IMG/VR virus record: IMGVR_UViG_3300036845_000315
Span: 1-26,635 of that record
Direction: 5' to 3' (one strand)
Length of the DNA: 26,635 bases
Origin: a virus
Numbering within the stretch: the stretch's first letter is position 1; the number at the start of each line of letters is the position of its first letter. The translations under genes were made by a program, and so were the position numbers. Under the pieces are notes generated by a model, which saw nothing but the letters and a program-made list of their open reading frames with translations, was not told where the DNA came from and searched no databases. Below are positions 7,381 through 14,104 of this stretch, one piece after another.

Positions 7381-8311
7381 CTGCTTTGTCCATGTAAGGT
7401 TGTATCTCTTTCATAAATCCTGCTTGTAGTATACGCATAAAATCATTAGGAGACTCTTGTTTGTTAGCCTTATCGAGGAATTGTACGCGCTCAATAAACG
7501 CTTGCTCCTCACTAAACGCTTTGCGGTTTTCATTGGTCATCGCCTTCCCCTTTAAGGGAATTGCTATAGGCTTGCGAGCCACAATAAACGCTGGATTGTC
7601 AGGCATCCCATGCTCAACAGCCAAACGTCTCATCAAAGACAAGTTTGGCTCTGTATTATTCTTCTTACACCATTGTTCGCAAAGACTACAAAACCACCTG
7701 AATGGGTCATCTTTAGGAACTTTGCTTGCCCTAAGAGCACTATTAGCATGCTCAATAGCTTCGTTTGGATAACCACTCAGCCTAATTTGGCCCCACTTTG
7801 ATAAACTGAGCAACTCAGTCGCCGCTAAAATACCTTTGGCCTCTATCGGTGTGCCCATTGCTACTCTCCTCGCGCGCGCACATGTTAGTAACTCTCTCTT
7901 AAGGGGGGGATTATATACATAATCTTCTTTTAATAGGGTGAAGCTACTGGAAGACAGGGAAAGGAGAAGCCCTATAGACAATAACCGCCTCCTAAAAATA
8001 CCCGTATGAACTTTATAGGCATTAACCAGATAGTTGAGCCATAAGTTTCCATACATAGTAATACTGTAATGATTGATATCGTTAAAATATCCAGGCCTGC
8101 GGGTCTTAGTTATAAGCCCTAAATCCTGAAGCTTATTAGTAACTGTAGTAACCGTTCTTGGGGTTACTTGCAAAACAGTTGCTAACATCTGTCTCGTTAT
8201 CACCGAATGCAAGTTGTGCTTAATATAGAGAAATGCTTTGTTTTCCGTATTAGTTAGATTGGGAAAAGCTTGCAATGTGTCTGAAGTTTGGTAACATTTA
8301 CTTATTAACAT
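7355..8311 (-). CDS. Winged-helix protein, probable replication initiator or regulator
   Basis: 318 residues. Residues about 23-85 form a winged helix-turn-helix (ITRQMLATVLQVTPRTVTTV as helix-turn-helix, then LGLITKTRR and a wing). A hydrophobic stretch lies at about 108-125. The C-terminal part has a Trp/Cys-containing segment (DDPFRWFCSLCEQWCKK) and a basic/polar tail. The ATG at 8311 has GGGAG five bases upstream, but this is inside a potential hairpin. A second strong GAGGAG precedes Met152 (7858), which could give a 167-residue product. DNA binding is well supported; replication initiation is inferred from domain layout and position upstream of RusA. Confidence 0.7.
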   Translation of the reverse strand: MLISKCYQTSDTLQAFPNLTNTENKAFLYIKHNLHSVITRQMLATVLQVTPRTVTTVTNKLQDLGLITKTRRPGYFNDINHYSITMYGNLWLNYLVNAYKVHTGIFRRRLLSIGLLLSLSSSSFTLLKEDYVYNPPLKRELLTCARARRVAMGTPIEAKGILAATELLSLSKWGQIRLSGYPNEAIEHANSALRASKVPKDDPFRWFCSLCEQWCKKNNTEPNLSLMRRLAVEHGMPDNPAFIVARKPIAIPLKGKAMTNENRKAFSEEQAFIERVQFLDKANKQESPNDFMRILQAGFMKEIQPYMDKADDPKNTTK

Positions 8312-8553
8312 AAATGCTCCCTTTTTGGAGCGATCATTGATTTGATTGTTTTTTTAAGGTTCAACATTTTTGTTCTTTTTGATTTAGTAGCAGCGGCAGT
8401 CACCTGGTAAGTAATAGCGCTTCTATTAATGAAATTTATAATAGATGGATAGTAAAGCAGATCGAGAAATTATTCAAGATCTTAGCGGTAACAGAAAGCA
8501 ACAAAAGTTTAAGGGGTGTCCACCCGTCAGGTGTGATGCTCCTTTCTTTTTTT
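8312..8553. other. 242-base gap upstream of winged-helix gene, possible control/origin region
   Basis: Holds no convincing gene. A weak leftward promoter is possible (TTGAAT at 8477-8472, 17 bases, TACTAT at 8454-8449). TAATAG/CTATTA form a perfect dyad at 8412-8428 and TAATAG recurs at 8439-8444. A T-rich stretch lies at about 8341-8382. The ribosome site of the winged-helix gene is paired by GCTCC (8331-8327) with GGAGC (8320-8316). These features suit an autoregulated initiator, or an origin. Confidence 0.4.
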
Positions 8554-8898
8554 CTATGACTCAGGCTCATGAGATTCTTTATCCATATTTTTTAGTTGGT
8601 TTACTATTGTATGGAGAGAGGCTTGGCATGTTTCCATATACCCATCCTTTAAAATCTCTTTATAGATAGATTCTATTCCCTGCGTAACATCAAGAAACAT
8701 ACATAAAGCCGCACAGTGATCAAGTACATCTACCGGGCTAGCATGAACCATGCTTTTACCATGGCTTAACTCTTTAATCTCTGATTCTTTCAAGCGCTCA
8801 TAAGTATCACTCACATCTTTAAGAGAATCATCAACTAAACCGCCTAATCCAATAAGAACTTTTCTAATACGCTCTTTCTTCTCGTCAAGATTCATCAT
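8554..8898 (-). CDS. Hypothetical helical protein
   Basis: 114 residues starting MMNLDEKKERI. The start at 8898 overlaps the upstream stop as ATGA. Composition suggests a mainly helical soluble protein (VLIGLGGLVDDSLKDVSDTYERLKE) with two Cys near the middle (DHCAALCMF) and a Glu/Ser-rich C-terminus. No family is recognised. It is the last gene before a 242-base gap, so it ends one translational block of the early operon. Confidence 0.7.
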   Translation of the reverse strand: MMNLDEKKERIRKVLIGLGGLVDDSLKDVSDTYERLKESEIKELSHGKSMVHASPVDVLDHCAALCMFLDVTQGIESIYKEILKDGYMETCQASLHTIVNQLKNMDKESHEPES

Positions 8899-9119
8899 GA
8901 TTTTTTGTCCCAATTATGCCGATGCCATATGTCATAGAATGCTCTAGCGCCTTGATTAACTGCAAATTCTAAATCAGATTCGAATACATAGCTTGGAATA
9001 TTGACTGGATAGAATCCATCTACGCATTCAATTTTTTGCTGAGAACAACCACCTTTAATACAGCTTTCATAAGGATGACATGACGTACTAACGCAATTTT
9101 CTTGGCCGCAACACTTCAT
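8895..9119 (-). CDS. Small cysteine-rich protein
   Basis: 74 residues. Seven Cys lie in the first 32 residues (positions 3, 4, 9, 14, 20, 25, 32), together with one His, then a Cys-free C-terminal half (FYDIWHRHNWDKK). The spacing does not match a classical CxxC pair but could bind zinc or form disulfides. AAGG lies upstream of the ATG at 9119. Its stop overlaps the next start as ATGA. No family is recognised; small Cys-rich early proteins in phages are often host-interacting, which is inference only. Confidence 0.7.
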   Translation of the reverse strand: MKCCGQENCVSTSCHPYESCIKGGCSQQKIECVDGFYPVNIPSYVFESDLEFAVNQGARAFYDIWHRHNWDKKS

Positions 9120-9128
9120 AATTTAACC

Positions 9129-9542
9129 TTATTCTACTTCAGCCCATCCTGAAACATTAGCCCAATTTATCTTAAAAGAACGTTGATTTAGAAATTTCAG
9201 CACATTGTATTTTGTCATACCTATTTTCTTAAGATATTTAGTATGTTCTTCAGTCGTATGAGTACAGCAGGTTATATAAAATTCTTCAAAAATAAGACTA
9301 TTAATGCCTATTCTGTCTAGAGTTCCATTCCAGCTTCTTACCTTAACAAGAGCCCTAAAGTATGCACTGAACTTTATACTATTTCTATAAGGTTCATAAT
9401 CTTCAGGATCCTCAGGAACGTTTAATTCGTGCCCCTCAAATTTATATTTACTCTTTAAAAAAACTTCGATATCACCCTTTACGAGAATATTATTTTTTTC
9501 TGTTCCCGGTAGGCGCTCTTTAGGATCTATCCATTCAATCAT
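9129..9542 (-). CDS. Hypothetical protein, faintly DUF551-like at the N-terminus
   Basis: 137 residues. The start MIEWIDPKERLPGTEKNNILV resembles the 'W-I-x-x-x-E-R-L-P' opening of DUF551-type phage proteins, which are of unknown function, and the C-terminus ends in NVSGWAEVE, again similar in style. The middle is different and contains FEEFYITCCTHTTEEH. The ATG at 9542 overlaps the upstream stop as ATGA. I treat the family link as tentative. Confidence 0.65.
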   Translation of the reverse strand: MIEWIDPKERLPGTEKNNILVKGDIEVFLKSKYKFEGHELNVPEDPEDYEPYRNSIKFSAYFRALVKVRSWNGTLDRIGINSLIFEEFYITCCTHTTEEHTKYLKKIGMTKYNVLKFLNQRSFKINWANVSGWAEVE

Positions 9543-9907
9543 GCTTCAATCTCTTCTTTCTTACCGCTGCATGTTTGTATATGATCGAAAAACTGCTTCA
9601 AATACTGAATAGCTGTCCCTAAAGTTTTTTTATTTTGAATGCTATGCTCGCCAAGTTTAATAAGCTGATTAAGGCCCTCCATTAAAGGCATAGAGACATT
9701 GGAGTACTCTTTAAGCTCTTCTAGAAATACCTTTTTAGTAACACCATTCGTTGCCTCTAATCGTTCACCCATCTCACTACGGTATGATTCCTCGTTCTTG
9801 AGTAATGCAGTTAGGGCACTATTGAGCTGTTCAATACTGTTATTAAAATCATCAACCAGCTTAGTCATCTTCTTATCGAGTGCTACTTTAGACTTCTTAG
9901 TTATCAT
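9539..9907 (-). CDS. Hypothetical coiled-coil protein
   Basis: 122 residues, almost entirely helical by composition with heptad-like Leu/Val/Ile spacing (KLVDDFNNSIEQLNSALTALL) and a Lys/Glu-rich C-terminus. An AAGGAA lies about nine bases upstream of the ATG at 9907. It follows the ERF gene by six bases and its stop overlaps the next gene, so it is in the recombination block. No family is recognised. Confidence 0.7.
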   Translation of the reverse strand: MITKKSKVALDKKMTKLVDDFNNSIEQLNSALTALLKNEESYRSEMGERLEATNGVTKKVFLEELKEYSNVSMPLMEGLNQLIKLGEHSIQNKKTLGTAIQYLKQFFDHIQTCSGKKEEIEA

Positions 9908-9913
9908 ATAGTC

Positions 9914-10528
9914 TTATTCCTTGTTGTTAGCTATATAGTTCATGACAGCTTCAAACTTAGACGCTTTAAGATCAGCCAGAGAAGTAGCCTTGTTATAACC
10001 GAGAACATTCTTAAATATTAAAGCACCATTCTTGGCTGACTTTATTTGAGTCTGTATAGCTATGACCTGTTCAGGAGATATGCTCTTTTCATCTATGTAG
10101 GTACGCTCAGCCTCACCATCATCATCTTCAGTGGCAATAGCACATAAAGATAGCAACGCATACTTCTTCATGTAGGTATTAGCACCACCCTTAGCTTGAT
10201 TGCCAGGCTTCTCGCTCTCAAGCATTCTCATATCTTCTATGAACTGGCCCGTAGGTGCGTGAATCAATCGTGTATAGAGATATTCAACGCCTTCTGTAGG
10301 TCTTGCAAAATGCCATATAATAATATTGTTCTTTCCTAAAGCGGTCTCAACAGCACGGTATATATCCTCTATCTTGGCATACTTACCAAACTGCTGATTC
10401 TTACCGCTCTTGCCAGTAAGATCAAACTCCTGCTTAGCCAACAAGAATGCAGCAGCCAGGGCTCTTATATCTTCAGACATTGAGTTAGATAGGGAGGGGG
10501 AATTAATCTTGTTTATTTCTTGTTCCAT
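9914..10528 (-). CDS. erf: ERF-family single-strand annealing protein (leftward operon)
   Basis: 204 residues. ERF proteins bind single-stranded DNA ends and promote annealing in phage recombination and genome circularisation (P22 Erf is the type). Visible family pattern: a helical start (ALAAAFLLAKQEF), then QQFGKYAKIEDIYRAVETAL at 45-64, the strand-rich middle, and the signature GGANTYMKKYALLSLCAIATEDDDGE at about 114-139, corresponding to the family's G-x-x-x-T-Y-x-x-x-Y-A-L-x-x-L-x-x-I-x-x-x-D-D-D. The C-terminal 65 residues are helical. It overlaps the upstream coiled-coil gene by 26 bases. A second, different ERF protein is encoded at 12660-13343. Confidence 0.88.
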   Translation of the reverse strand: MEQEINKINSPSLSNSMSEDIRALAAAFLLAKQEFDLTGKSGKNQQFGKYAKIEDIYRAVETALGKNNIIIWHFARPTEGVEYLYTRLIHAPTGQFIEDMRMLESEKPGNQAKGGANTYMKKYALLSLCAIATEDDDGEAERTYIDEKSISPEQVIAIQTQIKSAKNGALIFKNVLGYNKATSLADLKASKFEAVMNYIANNKE

Positions 10529-10817
10529 AGTCTTTCTCTTCTGGTTGTAATCCTAATTTTCTCAGTAAAACATTCTTCTCAGCGTGAAGCGCCCGAACCG
10601 TAAATTCCAGCGTCTCTATACGCTTTATATACTTACTTTCTATACTGGATTCCGTCTGCCACTTCTCAAGAGCCTCGTTACTAAAATGATCAGCGGTCTT
10701 TATAGCCTTTTGAAGCTCTTCCTGCATCTCGTCATTCTTCTTTATCTGCTTCTTAAGCGTGTAAGCAAGGTGCCTATTGCTCGCACTCAGCTCTTTTATT
10801 GTTTTCGAAAACTCCAC
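10503..10817 (-). CDS. Hypothetical coiled-coil protein upstream of ERF
   Basis: 104 residues, rich in Lys, Glu, Gln and Leu, with long uninterrupted helices (KKQIKKNDEMQEELQKAI). It starts at GTG 10817, overlapping the previous stop as TAGTG, with AGGA upstream. It overlaps the ERF start by 26 bases, suggesting coupled translation and perhaps partnership with the annealing protein. No family is recognised. Confidence 0.7.
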   Translation of the reverse strand: MEFSKTIKELSASNRHLAYTLKKQIKKNDEMQEELQKAIKTADHFSNEALEKWQTESSIESKYIKRIETLEFTVRALHAEKNVLLRKLGLQPEEKDYGTRNKQD

Positions 10818-11089
10818 TAGGATCCTTTAGATTTCTTTTCTTCCCTTAAATCGAACCATAACGTTCGCATAGCCTTGTAGGTTTGGTATTCTATATCGGA
10901 TGGATTCCATGATTCATGTGACTCCAGATTCATACATTCATTCATGGATAGAACGCATATAGTTTGCAATAGATAGTCAATTCTTTCTTGATCTGTCCCC
11001 AAAGAATCACAGTGTCCCATCACGAATTTCATCTGCCGCTCAAGATGTGGGTGAATAGGTTTGTCATTAAATTCCTCAAAATTGGTCAT
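10817..11089 (-). CDS. Hypothetical early protein
   Basis: 90 residues, soluble, with His/Cys/Trp scattered (HPHLERQMKFVMGHCDS, ESWNPSDIEYQTYKAM). AAGGAAA is present eight bases upstream of the ATG at 11089. Probably all-helical. No family is recognised. Confidence 0.7.
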   Translation of the reverse strand: MTNFEEFNDKPIHPHLERQMKFVMGHCDSLGTDQERIDYLLQTICVLSMNECMNLESHESWNPSDIEYQTYKAMRTLWFDLREEKKSKGS

Positions 11090-11103
11090 TTAATTTTTCC
11101 TTA

Positions 11104-11409
11104 TTAATCCAGTAACGCCATATAATCTTTAGGCCAATTAGCTCTAAATATATCCCGAGCCATGTGAAACTTATCTAATAGATCTTCACTAGGGTCAAAA
11201 CCATCATTGGCTTGTTGTTGAAGAATAATCTCAAACCCTTTAATAACATCATAAAGAGCTACGGCCTCAGGACATAAAAGTCTTTTATCTTTAGAGAAGG
11301 GATTAGTTACCTCTATAAATCTATCAGGGAATGATAATTGCTTCATAAACTCTAATTGCTTAGGAGTTAGCTCGAGGCTAAACTGAGTCCTTCTTCGGTG
11401 AATATCCAT
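11104..11409 (-). CDS. Hypothetical early protein, second gene of leftward operon
   Basis: 101 residues with a basic N-terminus (MDIHRRRTQF) and a helical body (ALYDVIKGFEIILQQQANDG). An AAGGA lies six bases upstream of the ATG at 11409. It follows the Cro-like regulator by 26 bases in the same operon. No family is recognised. Confidence 0.7.
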   Translation of the reverse strand: MDIHRRRTQFSLELTPKQLEFMKQLSFPDRFIEVTNPFSKDKRLLCPEAVALYDVIKGFEIILQQQANDGFDPSEDLLDKFHMARDIFRANWPKDYMALLD

Positions 11410-11435
11410 AGTCGATCCTTATGGTTGAGTGATTA

Positions 11436-11630
11436 TTATTTTGTAGATTCCCATTTCTCTACATATGATTTTATTTTCCGTGCTGTCTTTAAAGAATAAG
11501 CACAGGGAGCCTTCTCGAGACGAGTCAGTGTGTTATAAGCAATATCCATCTCACGAACCAAATCGATACGCGATATAAGCTTCTGCTTTCTGATCTCCTC
11601 TGCTCTCTTTAAATAATCTATTACATCCAT
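11436..11630 (-). CDS. Small XRE/Cro-like helix-turn-helix regulator
   Basis: 64 residues. Residues about 18-60 follow the XRE pattern: helix 2 (SRIDLVREMDIAYNTLTRLE) with recognition helix at YNTLTRLEK, then a closing helix (LKTARKIKSYVEK). At this length it is a lone DNA-binding domain, like Cro, with no dimerisation or protease-sensitive domain. It is the first gene of the leftward operon and lies next to two divergent promoters with inverted repeats, so it probably represses one or both of them. AGAGGT precedes the ATG at 11630. Confidence 0.75.
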   Translation of the reverse strand: MDVIDYLKRAEEIRKQKLISRIDLVREMDIAYNTLTRLEKAPCAYSLKTARKIKSYVEKWESTK

Positions 11631-11660
11631 AATCTTTACCTCTTATCTTTAAAACAGTAC

Positions 11661-11683
11661 ATCAATACCAACAGTATATTGAT
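11661..11683. promoter_or_regulatory. Candidate operator over the leftward promoter
   Basis: Inverted repeat ATCAATA (11661-11667) and TATTGAT (11677-11683) with a nine-base spacer. It covers the -10 box and start region of the leftward promoter, as a repressor site would. Perfect seven-base arms are seen directly; regulatory use is inference. Confidence 0.5.
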
Positions 11684-11700
11684 AACGAGTTGAATGTAAA
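11673..11700 (-). promoter_or_regulatory. Leftward promoter of the early/packaging operon
   Basis: On the minus strand TTTACA (11700-11695, five of six to consensus) is followed after 16 bases by TATACT (11678-11673, five of six). Transcription would begin near 11666 and reach the Cro-like gene start at 11630. Confidence 0.65.
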
Positions 11701-11702
11701 GC

Positions 11703-11715
11703 ACATTGACAATGT
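11703..11715. promoter_or_regulatory. Candidate operator over the rightward -35 box
   Basis: Thirteen-base perfect dyad ACATTG-A-CAATGT centred at 11709. It contains the rightward TTGACA and lies a few bases from the leftward -35, so one bound dimer could affect both promoters. Confidence 0.45.
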
Positions 11716-11733
11716 CGTTACGTTTATTATAAT
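11706..11733 (+). promoter_or_regulatory. Strong rightward promoter
   Basis: Perfect TTGACA (11706-11711) and perfect TATAAT (11728-11733) separated by 16 bases. The start would be near 11740, about 42 bases before the ATG at 11782. This is the best promoter in the window. Confidence 0.8.
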
Positions 11734-11781
11734 AGAGCTTATAGAGTAGAGATAGACCAATAAGCATAAAGGAAATAGAAA

Positions 11782-12084
11782 ATGGACTTATTACAGAAGC
11801 TTACTAATGAATTGGATGCAGAGATTAACCGCGTATATACAGAATATATAGAGCTCCACAAAGAGCTCGATCAACACCGAGGCAAACCATTAGGGGATAC
11901 CAACCTAGAAGAAGTAAACCGATTACTAAAAGAGATACAGGAAAGGTTTGCAAGCCTCTATCCTGCTTACCATTTCATTGCTGCACGGAACCAATATGTA
12001 AATAATGCGGTCAACTCCTATAATGAGTTTATAGAGACCATAAAGAAAGCAGGAGCTCAACAGCTTGAAGAAGCCAAATCGTAA
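11782..12084 (+). CDS. Hypothetical coiled-coil protein, first gene of rightward operon
   Basis: 100 residues, almost all helical (LTNELDAEINRVYTEYIEL, LEEVNRLLKEIQERF), likely an oligomer. AAAGGAA lies seven to eight bases before the ATG. It is the first gene after the consensus promoter, so probably well expressed and early. No family is recognised. Confidence 0.75.
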   Translation: MDLLQKLTNELDAEINRVYTEYIELHKELDQHRGKPLGDTNLEEVNRLLKEIQERFASLYPAYHFIAARNQYVNNAVNSYNEFIETIKKAGAQQLEEAKS

Positions 12085-12093
12085 GGAACATTG

Positions 12094-12636
12094 ATGACTC
12101 GTGCAGAGCGAATAGTGCAGCTGCTTACAGTTACACCTGAAGTTGAAGCCTTTGGACATATGGTTGATCAAATGGAAGCGAACAGAAGGAAACTTTATCA
12201 AGTTGCAAAACACACCAAACTAACTGAAATGGTTGTTTATTGGTTAGAAACATTCGACAACAAAGAAACACGCTATAGCTACCATCTGATAACCAAGAAA
12301 CTATTCGATGATAAGTGGCTTGAATATGATATGACCGTTGAAGATCTGCAACTAACACGACCCTTGGGAACACAAGATTGGGTTCTGGAGAAGCTAGAAA
12401 AAATTCCTAAAATATCTGACCAAGAAAAGACACATCGGCAGGATATATATATATCATTTACCAAGTATCTACACGCAATGACCGGTGGATGGTTTCATAG
12501 AGCATACAGATGCTCATGCAAATTCAAAGATGAACCTACGTTAGGAGATTATTATAAAAATGAATCAGAACAAAACAACGTGTGGCAAAGCGTCACGAGA
12601 CCAGGTTCAGTGCGTGAAGTTTTGTCACGACCTTAA
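12094..12636 (+). CDS. Hypothetical protein, faint resemblance to tyrosine recombinase core-binding domain
   Basis: 180 residues from the ATG at 12094 (AAGGAA five bases upstream; a TTG at 12091 is too close to the site). Residues about 35-135 have the helical pattern of an integrase N-terminal core-binding domain: VVYWLETFDNKETRYSYHLI, a long helix, then RQDIYISFTKYLHAM. The catalytic Arg...His-x-x-Arg...Tyr half is absent here and in the next reading frames. It may be a stand-alone DNA-binding protein, an eroded integrase, or unrelated. Six conserved-looking aromatic residues near WFHRAYRCSC are also seen. The family link is weak. Confidence 0.6.
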   Translation: MTRAERIVQLLTVTPEVEAFGHMVDQMEANRRKLYQVAKHTKLTEMVVYWLETFDNKETRYSYHLITKKLFDDKWLEYDMTVEDLQLTRPLGTQDWVLEKLEKIPKISDQEKTHRQDIYISFTKYLHAMTGGWFHRAYRCSCKFKDEPTLGDYYKNESEQNNVWQSVTRPGSVREVLSRP

Positions 12637-12659
12637 TTAAGAAATAAAAGGAGTAGTAA

Positions 12660-13343
12660 GTGGAAGCATGCAACCTAAAAACATATAGGTCTGAAGAGAT
12701 AGATAAGATAATGGGTGCGCTCTCAAAATCTCAGGGTACTTACAAACCACTGGTGGCGAACCAAGATGCCCCAGGAGGAAAGTTTGCTAACCTTCAGGCA
12801 ATCCTGCTAGCCGTGAGAGAATCGTTGGCCTCAAATGGAATTGGCTTCTTCCAATTCATAGAACTACAAGATGAAGGGTCAGGAGCTGCCCTATTGAAGA
12901 CAACGCTTGGGCATGAATCAGGACAGTATATAACCTCATGTGCTAGGGTAGTTGCAGGTAAGACCGATAGATCGACTGGCAATATCTATGAGATCCACAA
13001 GCGTCTTCATGCGTTGATGCTTTTGGGTATAGCCCCTTCGGATAATGACCCTATTGCCTTTGATGACAATGGAGACGTGTTGGCGGAACAGTATGTTATA
13101 AGTCAGTTGCGCAAACCCGATTCCCCAGAAAGAGTAGAGATAGATAGATCTGAAGTTATCAATAAGACCCAGTACCAGGAGCTTCTGATAGAGCTTGAGG
13201 GTTACAAAGAGATTGCTAAAGACATTATGGATGCCCATGGTATAACTACGTTGGCCGATCTACCGGCTGATGAGTACCATAGAGCTCAAGCTAGAATACG
13301 CCGCATAAAGAAGAATGACGAAGAATACAGAAAGAACCGATAG
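12660..13343 (+). CDS. erf: ERF-family single-strand annealing protein (rightward operon)
   Basis: 227 residues from GTG at 12660 with AAAGGAG six bases upstream. ERF hallmarks: KIMGALSKSQGTYKPL (16-31), GGKFANLQAILLAVRESLASNGIGF (about 39-63), LGHESGQYITSCARVV (83-98) and the signature region TGNIYEIHKRLHALMLLGIAPSDNDP (about 106-131), which corresponds to the family's G-x-x-x-T-Y-x-x-R-x-A-L-x-x-L-L-G-I with acidic residues after it. The C-terminus is charged and helical. It is clearly different from the 204-residue ERF in the leftward operon, so this phage has two annealing proteins under opposing promoters. Confidence 0.82.
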   Translation: MEACNLKTYRSEEIDKIMGALSKSQGTYKPLVANQDAPGGKFANLQAILLAVRESLASNGIGFFQFIELQDEGSGAALLKTTLGHESGQYITSCARVVAGKTDRSTGNIYEIHKRLHALMLLGIAPSDNDPIAFDDNGDVLAEQYVISQLRKPDSPERVEIDRSEVINKTQYQELLIELEGYKEIAKDIMDAHGITTLADLPADEYHRAQARIRRIKKNDEEYRKNR

Positions 13344-13364
13344 ATTATGAGGAGTGCTACGCAT

Positions 13365-13586
13365 ATGTCCAAGAAGAAAGCAGTTAAACAATCTAACTTG
13401 GTCAAACGGCCTAGTACTATAGTTCGACGTAGTGCTCCTCATGAATATGATCATGCACCACAAGGCACACAATGTATCGTTGATAATAAAGAGCTGTACA
13501 TTCAGACCTGCGCAGACGAAAATAGTCCTTGTTGGGTATTACAAGGTCCTTACGATCCAACGCCATTGGCGCAAGAGGAGAAATAA
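13365..13586 (+). CDS. Small basic protein
   Basis: 73 residues from the ATG at 13365 (MSKKKAVKQSN), which has GAGGAG ten bases upstream; the ATG at 13347 has none and that site lies inside it. The N-terminus is basic, the C-terminus has two Cys and Pro-rich segments (CWVLQGPYDPTPL). The stop TAA overlaps the next ATG as TAATG. No family is recognised. Confidence 0.65.
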   Translation: MSKKKAVKQSNLVKRPSTIVRRSAPHEYDHAPQGTQCIVDNKELYIQTCADENSPCWVLQGPYDPTPLAQEEK

Positions 13587-14047
13587 TGGAATCGAATGTA
13601 TCTATAGAACAGATAGAATTGCTCAAAAAAGCAATGAGCACTCATCCACAACTGGTCAAAGATTCTTTGGAATTGTTCAATATAGTTGAACCCCAGAATC
13701 TTACGGTTAAGCAATTTACCGTTATTATGGAACGTGTACGCAAGATGAAATTGTGGGGTTCATCTATGAAGATAGTATTAGTGTGCCTATTAACATCACC
13801 TCTATGTCTAGCATCAGACAAATCAGACAGATTACCTGATGCTAATCATGATAATGTTACTAACAATATAAATATTACCAATCAATTATCACCAGCTCCT
13901 TCACCGCGTAGGCATAGAATATCTCATCCAAGTCCTAAGCATCCCAAAGTTATAGCTGCTCATGAAGAAGTTAAAAGAAGACAGGAAGAGGATGACTTTA
14001 TAACCTGTTGTTGCTTCTTTAAGATGAAAAAACTCCCTATACACTAA
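13586..14047 (+). CDS. Two-part protein with internal membrane/signal segment
   Basis: 153 residues. Residues 1-54 are soluble and helical (SIEQIELLKKAMSTHPQL). Residues 61-76 (MKIVLVCLLTSPLCLA) are a signal-like hydrophobic segment with basic residues before it, followed by a Pro/His/Arg/Ser-rich region (SPAPSPRRHRISHPSPKHP) and a Cys-triplet near the end (ITCCCFFKMKK). The ATG at 13586 has GAGGAG upstream. The organisation suggests either a type II membrane protein with an external tail or a fused pair in which Met61 (13766) can also start. It could be an envelope or lysis-accessory protein; no family is recognised. Confidence 0.65.
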   Translation: MESNVSIEQIELLKKAMSTHPQLVKDSLELFNIVEPQNLTVKQFTVIMERVRKMKLWGSSMKIVLVCLLTSPLCLASDKSDRLPDANHDNVTNNINITNQLSPAPSPRRHRISHPSPKHPKVIAAHEEVKRRQEEDDFITCCCFFKMKKLPIH

Positions 14048-14079
14048 AAACCCATCCCCTCAGGCTGAAAACTGAGAGG
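14046..14079 (-). terminator. Rho-independent terminator of the late operon
   Basis: On the minus strand CCTCTCAG (14079-14072), an eight-base loop and CTGAGGGG (14063-14056) pair over eight positions with one G-U, followed after five bases by TTTTT. It lies just beyond the last late gene (14105). Read from the plus strand one pair becomes C-A and no T-run follows, so it mainly stops leftward transcription. Confidence 0.65.
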
Positions 14080-14104
14080 ACAGGAAAAAGAGAGTATATG
14101 AAGC

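Noticed and set aside
7866-7880. Alternating CGCGCGCG stretch as a Z-DNA or regulatory element
   Set aside because: It is inside a coding frame and encodes a plausible basic segment; only the adjacent Shine-Dalgarno was kept as a finding.
8514-8534. GGGTG/CACCC and CACC/GGTG hairpins as a terminator
   Set aside because: Stems are four to five bases, loops compete, and there is no T-run right after them on the minus strand.
8445-8669. Plus-strand frame of 74 residues after a TATAAT
   Set aside because: No ribosome site, no good -35, and more than half lies antisense to the gene at 8554-8898.
12637-14047. A catalytic half of a tyrosine recombinase after the core-binding-like gene
   Set aside because: The following frames encode an ERF protein and small proteins with none of the Arg, His-x-x-Arg and Tyr motifs.
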